In this document: in pieces, positions 1 to 8,760 of the stretch | Position numbering within the stretch: position 1 is the first letter of the stretch | Layout of the letters: every line of letters starts with the position of its first letter | Assembly: GCA_012295275.1 (NCBI GenBank) | Contig: CM022678.1 | Location: forward strand, 5,015,777 to 5,079,776 | Length of the DNA: 64,000 bases | Reading direction: 5' to 3' | DNA from: Chrysomallon squamiferum | Taxonomy: Eukaryota > Mollusca > Gastropoda > Neomphalida > Peltospiridae | Notes under the pieces: generated by a model | What the model was told of the DNA's origin: nothing | The model's database searches: none | Seen by the model: only the letters and a program-made list of their open reading frames with translations | Program-made: the position numbers and the translations under genes

Positions 1-310
1 GTTTACAAATGACATAAATTTACCTTTAAGCTGCTCGGTATCTCTACGATCCTCTTCAAAAGTCAAAATTCAGATATCGTATTACATTTCTACAAATATA
101 CATGATATGTCTGGAAATGTTTCTCTTTTAAATCAGAGCTTGTTATCGCAAGATTTGGGTTTCAGTAACTTTGAAATACTTTTTTTTGCTTTATAAATCG
201 ATAAAAAGAGAAAAATACGAAGTTATTTTTCTGTGTTTCATTTGATTATCAATCTTTCCTACTAATAAAAGATGAAAATAATGTTATACGTTCTGTTACA
301 GAGTCAGCTT
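1..310 (-). promoter_or_regulatory. Class A promoter and non-coding first exon, gene to the left is off-window
   Basis: This block is nearly identical, in reverse, to 15150-15440 and clearly related to 24850-25090. Read on the minus strand it has an upstream part holding GGTTTCAGTAAC (in reverse), then a GTATATTTG TATA-like stretch, then a conserved block ending in AAAG|GTAAAT, a splice donor at 18-23. By analogy with the complete genes of this cluster it is a core promoter plus a short untranslated first exon. Its gene would lie beyond the left edge. The signal-peptide exon at 452-533 is upstream of it, so this promoter must serve a different gene or be an orphan. The role is inferred from repeated conservation, not from transcripts. 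Confidence 0.5.
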
Positions 311-451
311 AGGGACTAACTAAGCAACCGCGTGTAACCTTAGTGGAATTCTAACATAGTTTTATATCCATCATAGCTAAACAATATAGAATGTAAAAAT
401 ATATTAACAATTCCAATGAGAAAGAGAGAAAAAAAGTCATGATATTCTTAC

Positions 452-533
452 CACAATCTTCTGCAATTGCTGTCCTGGATGCGAATATAAGTAGAAGTTT
501 CGCTAACAATGGTACATTTGAAACACGTTTCAT
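452..533 (-). CDS. Signal-peptide exon of a modular secreted protein gene (partial, body off-window)
   Basis: Minus-strand exon starting with ATG at 533 and ending at 452 before a GTAAGAATATC donor. It codes 27 residues plus one base (phase 1): MKRVSNVPLLAKLLLIFASR then a short Ala/Thr-rich stretch ending in a Cys. This is a typical cleavable signal peptide with a leucine-rich core. It is closely related to the signal exons at 11731-11815, 29320-29407 and 38800-38884, with the same phase and donor. An acceptor (CATTTTAG) precedes it at about 548, behind an AAT repeat, as in the sister genes. The large second exon must lie left of position 1. Its promoter and untranslated exon are probably at 2203-2480. 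Confidence 0.75.
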
Positions 534-822
534 GATGAACTCAGTCTAAAATGAGAATATTATTATCATTATTATTATTATTGTTGTTGTTTTTCTTGTT
601 GTTGTTGTTGTTGTTATAGCTATTAATATATATTACATGTAAAAGAGTGAAAAAAGAATTTGAGAATTCAAATATAATAGAAATTAAAATAATATAATAT
701 ATAAAGATGATATCCATGCATGAGAAAAACATTGCAGTATGTTATATATGTTTTTTACATTACTTTATACATTTGTTCATTTATATATATATATATATTC
801 TTATTTTTATTACATACATACA

Positions 823-969
823 TAACATGGACATACAGAAAATAATGACCATGGTATTTTAATGGAGGTGTCAATGATACTACTCATATTACTACTACTA
901 CTACTACTACTTTATTCATTTATTCATTGCATATATACCATGGCCATTATTTTCTGTATGTCCATGTTA
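823..969. repeat. Inverted repeat with 35-bp arms
   Basis: Arms 823-857 and 935-969 are reverse complements with one mismatch; a 77-bp loop contains an ACT repeat. The arm sequence (CATGGACATACAGAAAATAA) resembles a segment recurring in the first introns of other cluster members (about 1850-1890, 24660-24700, 28360-28390, 37780-37815). It is therefore probably a local inverted duplication of cluster sequence rather than a separate transposon. Confidence 0.7.
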
Positions 970-1477
970 CTGTACTAAAATTATAACAGCTCCGCCAAAG
1001 TGCAAAAAGAAATATGAAGGAAAACATTTTTAAGAATTAGATAATCAAAAGTAAAATATAAGAACATTGCCAAACTATGCACAATGAATAAATGAATAAA
1101 TAAATTAATTAATGTATAAAACACATATAACTTTAGGCAATGTTTTTCTCATGCATGGATATTATCTTTATATATTATATTAATTTAATTTCTATTATAT
1201 TTCAATTCTCATAATCTTGTTTCACTCTTTCACACACACACACACACATATATATATATAATTATTTAATTATTCGTCATACAAGTCACAAATAATATTA
1301 ATAATAATAATTTTATTTGTAAAGTATTAAATTTACGTACATCCTTTTCGTGCTTTCAGCGATACTTTACAATGTTTTCTGATTAATTGATAAATGTCCA
1401 TGTGGTACTTTAAATCACAGTTTTATGATATTGTTATAAATTAAATGAACAGTCACGTTAAACTGAAACCCGCAAAC

Positions 1478-1518
<41 letters not shown>

Positions 1519-2202
1519 TTCTAACAGAACATCTTAGGGAAAATTAAAAGAATTAAGAATTACAATATTTCATTTAAGGCCAACTCCCACGTCCTCAACC
1601 TCTAAATAATATAGTCCGCTCGTAACTCGGATTTTGGCTCGCAACTCAAAGCGAAATCTCGACCGAGCTGCTGCTCTTAACATAAAACACTCGTAAGTTG
1701 GAGCACTCGTAACTGGAGGTGCCACTGTATATCTATTTAACTTGGTGTTCGTTATTGAAAATTACATTATTATTTTATTCTTATTTTTATTACATAGTTT
1801 AAAAAAAAAATTCTTCAGCTATTTGTTTGCAGTCTTGCGATATTTTTATAATTTTAGTACAGTAACACCGACATATAGAAAATAATCAAAATCGTGTTTC
1901 TTGGATATATTTGTAATAAAGTATAGGCATTTTACCGATAGTACAGTCCCATGACATGATTATATCAACAATTTTAATAACTAAAAATGTTAACTGCATC
2001 TCTTTTTCACCATGGTATTCAAATATCATTAAAGAAATTAAGTAAAATAAATGAAAGGCTATGAGAAACGTTATTAATCTGTCTTACTATTTCTCTAACA
2101 ACAAAAATAAAATTAAAAACAAATAAATACTAAAAACAAAATACAAAAAAAAGTCCAATAAATAAGTTCAGTTCTGAGCAATGTTGATGATATATGAATT
2201 GG
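970..2202. other. First intron of the 452-533 gene: AT-rich, microsatellites, no coding evidence
   Basis: Lies between the presumed untranslated first exon (ending near 2209, minus strand) and the signal exon. It contains CA and TA microsatellites at about 1232-1260 and 1482-1520, a transposon-end-like segment (separate entry) and stretches related to the corresponding introns of the sister genes. No open frame with recognisable protein similarity was seen. Confidence 0.5.
1604..1729 (-). mobile_element. Fragment resembling a pogo/Tigger-type DNA transposon end
   Basis: On the minus strand the block starts with TA followed by CAGTGGCACCTCCAGTTACG. It continues with several spaced variants of TTACGAGTG or GTTGCGAG ending near 1604. 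Termini of the form CAGTGG.ACCTC..TTACGA next to a TA target dinucleotide are characteristic of pogo/Tigger elements. No transposase frame is present and the other end is not clear, so this is a non-autonomous remnant at most. Confidence 0.5.
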
Positions 2203-2480
2203 ACTTACCCTTGATTAGCTCACTCTGTCTGCGATTCTTTTCAAATGCGAATTTTTTTTTTATAAAACAAAAATATATAATTTATATAAATATGCAAATA
2301 AGCTGATAATTTGTTTCTGTGTTAAATCATAGCTTGTAATCGGAACATGTGGGCTTCAGTCAAATTATTTTAGCGATGAAAACAATTATTTCTCTTTAGA
2401 AATCAATAAAAAAGAACAAATTAAAATTTGTATATTTCATCATTATTATCAACGTTTCCTAGTAATAAAGTTTCAAAATA
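2203..2480 (-). promoter_or_regulatory. Class B promoter and non-coding first exon of the 452-533 gene
   Basis: Conserved with 12639-12905 (-), 27889-28049 (+) and 37225-37473 (+). On the minus strand it contains a TTTGACTGAAGCCCACATGT-like element, an AT-rich TATA-like stretch, then a block related to TTTGAAGAGAATCGCAGAGA ending at an AGG|GTAAGT donor (2203-2208). The exon end at 2209 and the signal-exon acceptor at about 548 would define an intron of about 1.65 kb. The exon is too short and stop-rich to code, hence called untranslated. Confidence 0.6.
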
Positions 2481-3373
2481 ATGGACAGCGTTGATATATA
2501 TATATATATATATATATATGAATATATGTGTGTGTGTTTGATGTGTGTGTGTGTATATATATACACACATAACCCTTAATTGATCAATCAGGTTAATTAG
2601 TGAAATCTGTGATATCGAACTGCAAGGTCTCTAGTTAATAAAATCTCTGTTAAGTTTTGCTACACATAGTTGTGAAATTTATTTTATGACTACTAAACTG
2701 TTTTGTAAAATGCTCTTTTCGGATTACTGTGTTTATTCGCGCATAATATGCTCCTCCCTTACATTTCTTTTAATGAAATGGTCTTAAACATGATAACAGA
2801 ATGTTTTGTTATTTTTTCTTCTTTTCTTTTCTTTGGACCCACCTATTTTATTATAATATTATATTTATTCATTTTCTTTTTGTTTTTGTTTGTTTGTTTG
2901 TTTGTTTGTTTGTTTGTTTTATTTAATCCGATATTGTCTGTCTTTGCAATCTCCGCACATACACACACACACATATATAAAGATGGATAGATACATAGAC
3001 TGCAAAAATTAATCCCCCATAATTAGGAGTGTGGCAATAATAAAGCATTCATGACAAAAATTATTCTCTATTCACAAAGTAAGATATCAAGAAGAATAAA
3101 CGATATCAAATGATATAAAATGCCCTGGGTAATGGAATATTGATTATTCCTAAATCAAAGCGATGAACGTATGTTAGTTGCGACATATTTCTTTTTAATT
3201 ATCCTTTTCATCTATATTTATATTTTTGCACGATTCTAGTCACGTTTCTAGTTAAACATTCGGAACGACATGCAATGGAGGACACCTAATTAAATATTGA
3301 GCAATCTGTTTCATCATTATTACACTAATTATACTTTTTGTTTTAATCTTTTCTATGAAGATAAAAAGGAATA

Positions 3374-3418
<45 letters not shown>

Positions 3419-4214
3419 CAGACAACAACAACAACTTCACTGTTATTTTTAGCTCATTTTATGGTAGAGTTATCGGAAAGATGCTGTGTGATTTTTGGAC
3501 AATGTTTCGATGTTTACCAATAGCGATGTGTTTTGAATATGCGCCCCCTGGGGACACTTAAATTAATGACAAGAAACCACACGATGCAGTATTAAACTTA
3601 GAGTTAATTCCCTTGAAATATGCTTCATTTTTTTTTTTTTTTTTTTTTACCCACGGCTTCACCTTCCAGTGAATACACCACAGGAGTTGTTTATCTTGTC
3701 ACACACTCAATAAAACACACACACGCACACATACACACACATACACGTACAAGCATGCATATAAACATTTAGAAAAGAAACGTAATAACTGAAATAGAAA
3801 CCTATGTCTTACTTGCATTCGTTTATAAATTCAATGGAAATATTTGCTATAATGTAGGGTCGTTTTACTAAATAGACCGCACATTTTTTATTTTCATCCC
3901 TCCCACTCAAAGTAAATAATTAAATAAATAAAGTAGGTAACATAAAATAAAAATGAAAGTGACATAAATAAAATTATAATAATAATGAAAACAAACATCT
4001 TAACAAATGTGATACTTCTATAAAGTGATTTTTTTTGTATACCTGGTATCCTCGAAAATTCGGAATGAATCAAATAGGATGAAAATTGGAATGAAAATGA
4101 GGAAGTAATTGTTGTTCTACTATAGAATCTGTAATAGTGAGTAAAGTTTTCAGTATGTGTGTGTTTGTGTTTGTGTATGTGTGTGCGTGTTTGTGTGTAT
4201 GTGTGTATGCAAGC
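2481..4214. other. Upstream flank: duplicated cluster sequence and microsatellites, no gene seen
   Basis: Holds TA/TG repeats (2497-2570), a TTTG repeat (about 2885-2920), an AAT repeat (3377-3418), a T tract (3630-3650) and CA/GT tracts. The part from about 3040 to 3330 is also present at 13440-13750 and 14490-14725 and travels with the promoter blocks. Small open frames here are microsatellite translations with no support. Confidence 0.5.
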
Positions 4215-4840
4215 TGTAATATATATATACTAGTAGTGCACTTAAAGACCAGGAGGATGAATCATAATGTTCAGTGATATTAGCATTTTGCAACAGAAAG
4301 AAACGAATGGTACACTAACAATGAATTTTTTTTATTTGAGTTATGTAATAGGCATTAAAACCATTGGACCTTTTCTCATGCAAGCATACTGCGATGGATA
4401 TCAAGCTGATGTTTCTGTTAGATCTGGATGGATTTCGGAGCGGATTTGCAAATTTACCGTGTTTGCGGGCCTCTTTTTTCTGGAAGCGCCGTTTATGTTT
4501 TGATGGCCCAGTACTCGGAATCAGCTGTTTGGTTTTGCTTGCACCTGCTAACAGGCATTGCTGCTCATTCCTCCTCATTTTATCATTTATCTGCTGCTGT
4601 ACACAGGTAGTAATTTTCTGTTAAATATATAGAGCATATAACTGTGATATGTAACTTACTCAGTTGTTAGAAATGTCTGTCACAGGAATCACGTGTGTGT
4701 ATATAAATTTGATTCATTGTTGATCAATATTCCAGTTTTCTAGTTTTTGATTTTTAGTAATACGCGTTCCGTATTGACATTGTCAGTAATGTAATTAACA
4801 CACGGAAAGTATGGAACGTGCCGAGTAGATTTTCTCAAAA
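4215..4840. repeat. Segment duplicated in inverted orientation at 32470-33730
   Basis: The pieces 4215-4310, 4330-4640 and 4720-4840 all recur in reverse order and orientation at about 33195-33260, 33420-33730 and 32470-32620. Parts also recur at 7560-7660, 15805-15850 and 16680-16790. In the paralogous segments they lie downstream of the family's main exon, so this is conserved 3' flank of the duplicated gene segment, with a repeat (4330-4640) inside it. Confidence 0.6.
4330..4640 (-). mobile_element. Dispersed repeat, second copy at 33420-33730
   Basis: About 310 bp matching the reverse complement of 33420-33730. On the minus strand both copies can be read as a similar short frame starting MRRN(E/K)Q(Q/K)CLL(A/P)GA and continuing PSKHKRR; at 4315-4578 it is open for 87 residues, while the 33.5 kb copy has stops. 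The 33.4 kb copy is flanked by two GCCGGATTTT-type motifs, as found in ends of pogo-like elements. Probably a degraded transposon or other dispersed repeat rather than a host gene. Confidence 0.45.
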
Positions 4841-4866
4841 CAACAACAAACCATAAAAAAAAAAAA

Positions 4867-4868
<2 letters not shown>

Positions 4869-4903
<35 letters not shown>
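4869..4903. repeat. AAT microsatellite
   Basis: Uninterrupted trinucleotide run directly after an A tract. Like several runs in the window, it lies in a flank of the duplicated gene segment. Confidence 0.85.
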
Positions 4904-4907
<4 letters not shown>

Positions 4908-5724
4908 CAGAAAAAATACAAGAAAGAAAACACTATTAAATTGTTAGTGACAACTTGTTTTCTTTTCTTTCTTTCTTTAACACTACACTAACACCTTAAT
5001 GCGTTACCTCATTAGCATCAAAATGAGATAAATAAAACCAGACTGATTCTTTCAGTTTCTCTCGTGACGTCATTTCATACAGATATCTTCAAAAATGTGC
5101 TTCACAGACTGGATCATTATTACATTTTCTTTAACTAAAATGATATTACTGAAGTATGGGCTCAGACGATTTCTAAATTATTGATTATGCGCGATGAACT
5201 TGACTCAGCTTATTTCCACAACACTAAATCTGTTTGACATTTATTTGAAGTTGACCTTATCAGCACAGACCGTCGAGAAGCAAATGAATTTTACATCTGT
5301 TATAGACTTCATAAAAGAAACAATTTTATAATGAGAATTGGATAACGCTGTAGGCGCGTTCACATCGTTTTAATTAACTCAGACATTTCTATCGATGTGC
5401 TGAAAGGAATACTTGAAACAGAAAAAGCTGTCATGTTGAAACACGACTAGTAATTTTGTCTCAGAGCCGTGACTTGATAGTTAAAAAAACAACAACAATA
5501 AAAAAAAATCGGTTTTACTAGTAATTACATGCACGAAGTTACGACGCTAAAGATCAACCTCGTATTTATTTTAATAGTTCACTTTACTGTAGCAAAAGAT
5601 GGAAAAATGCTGTGAGAATGAAAAATGAGCTTTCGTATTTATAGTACATGTGTATCCCGTTTTTAATGGCATTAAGGTCCGAATTTTGACGTTGTTATTC
5701 GATGAAGTAGTTAATTTCATAATC
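4904..5724. other. 3' flank of the 5.7-6.2 kb pseudogene
   Basis: The part 5020-5240 is an inverted match to about 31800-32000, downstream of the intact + strand gene. The part 5500-5720 matches 16900-17110 and, more weakly, 7790-7890. No coding region recognised. The junction at about 5725 between family coding sequence and this flank marks where the pseudogene is cut off. Confidence 0.5.
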
Positions 5725-6199
5725 TGATTGATCCACATTTCTGTGACGTCGTGTACAGATACGACTGATGAGATAAGCGAATCTAATGAACCATTAGTTA
5801 CTTTCCCGGTGTCAGAGTGTTCAAGAACCAGCGAAATGCACGATGAATTCTTGACAAACCACTGGATTTCTGTTTTGCACGCGGAGTGTCTTATTTCCGT
5901 GAAGTTGTTCACATTGTACCTTGTTTCAATGAGCTCTCCTTCTGTAGTTAATCGTTCGAGGCGGTGATACGGTTCTTCTTCAAAAGTTTTCCAGCTAGAC
6001 TTAGTTATGTATGAAGTGGAAAGAAAACAGATTAAAGTACGGGTGGGATCAGTCAAGTCTTCTTCTCCTAATGATGGAATTAGACATCAGACAGGTTCCA
6101 CTCCTTCGACAGCAGCCAAAAGTTCATCAAAACTGCCAGAAACGGGTTTTCCTTGATCGTCGTTCTCATAAATCTTACGCAATTCACTGTCGCAGAAAT
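5725..6199 (-). pseudogene. Truncated main exon of the modular secreted family
   Basis: Minus-strand exon start at 6199 after an AACTTCCAG acceptor, as in intact genes. It translates as family module 1 and the first half of module 2, with recognisable SSWKTFEEEPYHRL, NNFTEIRH, IQWFVKNSSCIS and NGSLDSLISSVV. An in-frame TGA at 6087-6089 replaces the Arg codon of the conserved PVRYLIP stretch. The coding match ends abruptly near 5725, in module 2, so modules 3 and 4 are missing. No signal exon or promoter block was found between 6.2 and 7.2 kb. Three independent losses support a pseudogene. Confidence 0.8.
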
Positions 6200-6464
6200 C
6201 TGGAAGTTGAAAATTCATCAGCTAACATAACAAAATGGATGCAATTTGATGGAGGGAAAAACATCATCAAACAAATCGAAGCCTGGGCCTATAAATGATG
6301 TAATACAATTTTTTTTTTTTTTTTATATTTCGAAGTTATTATATAATAATTTTGTGGAATCTGTCGCCGTTAATGACAAATTTGAACAGTAAAACAATAC
6401 TATATACAAACGAACTGAATGCCGTATTTTAGGAATAGCTGGTGCACTTTTATTTTTATTTATT

Positions 6465-6548
6465 TATTTAATTATTATTATTATTATCATTGTTTTTGTA
6501 ATTATTATTATTATTGTTATTGTTATTGTTATTATTATTATAATGATT

Positions 6549-6606
<58 letters not shown>
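6465..6606. repeat. Long imperfect ATT microsatellite
   Basis: ATT/TTA repeats with GTT interruptions. The tyrosine-rich frame that runs through it is an artefact of the repeat. Confidence 0.85.
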
Positions 6607-6608
<2 letters not shown>

Positions 6609-6819
6609 TTAGCGTTTCATCATCTATTTACATATACTTTTATAAATTATAAAATTTAGTACCTATTATCTTTTAATGGTTAGATATCTTCTTGAAAATG
6701 ACAAAATATAAAACGTCTGTAACATACATATCCTCTCACTAAAAGCCATTAATTTAGTTATAATGATTACATATCGATATAAAGTCCTAATCACATACCA
6801 ACCTAACAGATAAATTACT

Positions 6820-7150
6820 ACAAAATGATATCGTAAGTGCATACGATCTGGAATCCTATCTGTCGCTCTCATACGACACAGACAACTGGTTTGAAAGCGT
6901 TCACCGACACCAAAGATGGAAAAGAAAAACACGGTTGTCTTATTGAAAACAAATCTACCGTCGAAGTTTACAAAATAAAAGTAATTGTCTGAAACTTGTA
7001 GGTGAGAGCAAATAATGTAAGGATTAAATTAGGATTAAACTATGTTCATAGAAATAATGATGGAGTTGACAATAAAATCGTCAGGCTCACGGGACTGGAT
7101 AAAGGATGTATTTTCATTGTAGTGTATACAACTAATGCTCTGAGAAAGGA
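6820..7150 (+). pseudogene. Ancient relic of module 3 of the secreted family
   Basis: On the plus strand 6890-7015 can be read as FKAFTDTKDGKEKHGCLIEN, then a stretch ending KIKVIV, a stop, and VRANNVRIK. This lines up with the module-3 pattern WKHVFTNDENGDEVDGSLSE ... RVKVIMGNFSIEADNVRTK of intact members. Stops interrupt it and no splice sites frame it. The same degraded form occurs at 35610-35860 (-) and partly at 19550-19960, more like each other than like living copies, suggesting an older subfamily. The alignment was made by eye. Confidence 0.5.
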
Positions 7151-8560
7151 GCAGGAGGAATCTTAAAGTTCATCGACATTTTTCAAGAAGACCGCTGACA
7201 AGTAATGATCCCGTGAACCGCTACGTTGTAACGATCTCGTTTTGACATTACAGCCATGTGTGGAGTTAATTTTGTTGTACGTGACATATGCTGATAAAAT
7301 ATTTTAAGAACATTTTTAAAAATTACTCGTTGGTGTGTGCAAACCATATGACATTTCCAATGCACAGTGTTATAGAAGAGAAACAAATCGCAAATTTTTG
7401 TGCTATTGGACTAAATGCCAAGAGTCCCAAATTGAACCAGATTATCTCTCAGCGGTATCTTTGAAAATGTTTCCATTATGTTGACTTCTCTGCTATGTAA
7501 ATTCAGCACATTTTAGAAACATTTATCACAATAGAGACATGTCTATCCTTTTGATTCAACGATGATCAATGTTCTAGTATTCTAGTTTTTAATTATTAGT
7601 AATTCGCGTTCCGCATTGACATTGTCAGTAACGTAATTAAGACACGGAAAGTGTGGCTCGTGCTCTGGACTGATTTTAAAAGACAACAACAAGAAACAAC
7701 AAGAAACAAAAAACAAAACAAACAACAAACAACAACAAAGACAAAAAAAGGAAAAACCCCACGTAATAAATAGAAAAACACCTATAATACAGACAGTTAC
7801 ATGTACCTTAGTGTTTATACATGTATATCACGTTCTTAATGCATTACAAAGTTTTGAATTTTGATGCTGTTATTCGATAAAGTAATTAATTCCAAAAGGG
7901 TGACAACTCTTGGTATTATGTCTGTTGTAGACCAGTAACAGAGTGTGACACAGCCATGTTGTTTTGAGAATAAATAAACAAATGAGTAAATAAATAAATA
8001 AATAAAGTTATATATATATTATGAACATGCACACCTGCCTCTGTACTCCTTACATGAGTGCATGTATGTATTTATTATAGTCCATTAACCAGACCGAAAC
8101 TGGGTACCTAAGTGGGAAAACCAAACTGGGTTGCAAAGTCATGTCTTAAGTATCTGAAATCACTTCATGGGCTTTTCACATTCATTGCGTTGTACTTTCC
8201 GAGTCGTTATAGTATTCGACAATGCTGTGTTTGTGGGTGCATGCGTGTGTGTGTGTGTGCGTATGTGTGTGTGTATGTGTGTATGTGTGTGTGATATATT
8301 TATTTATTTATTTACTGAAGGATTTAGAAAAATCAAGAAAATAACATGTAATAAAGTAATTTTTCTATTGTCTTTATGAAATCGTCAACGCATTTTCCAT
8401 CACTGTAAACTAAAGGCCAATTTTCTTTCTCAATCAATTTGAGGAATCAATGAAAATACTTATGTTAAGTCCTTCTGGCATTTTAGAACATTTATTTTAC
8501 TTTTTAAGTAGGAGCGTATCGTTCAAATTTTTCATAGCTTCTACTCGGTGATTTTCAAAA
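7100..8560 (-). repeat. 3' flank of the 8.8-11.8 kb gene, duplicated at 16270-17790
   Basis: Runs collinear with 16270-17790 at an offset of about 9.15-9.23 kb, so gene plus 3' flank were duplicated together. Within it, 7183-7386 (-) and 16338-16577 (-) keep a similar open frame (NTVH.KCHMVCTHQ, MAVMSKRDRY, HGIITCQRSS). A related segment lies at 32640-32950 in the opposite orientation. 8080-8300 contains a block (CCAGACCGAAACTGGGTACC) shared with 17300-17460 and 14210-14350, followed by a GT tract. No clear gene. Confidence 0.55.
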
Positions 8561-8579
8561 GCTGGAATGTTAACATGTG

Positions 8580-8760
8580 TACTACTACTATTATTACTAC
8601 TACTACTACTACTACTACTAATATAACAATAATAATAAAGATGAAGAAGAAGATGATGAAAAACAAGAACAACAATAAAAACAAAGACTTTAGTTTGCTT
8701 TATTGCTGTACGTATATATATATATATATTTAAGTGAGTGAGTGTTTCTGTATGTGTGTG
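8580..8760 (-). other. 3' untranslated region of the minisatellite gene with poly(A) signal
   Basis: Downstream of the stop on the minus strand come TA and CA repeats, then AATAAA (plus positions 8699-8704) followed by GCAAACTAAAG. The same signal context follows the stops of the genes ending at 31214 and 41122. An ACT/TTA microsatellite at 8580-8640 lies beyond it. Confidence 0.65.
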
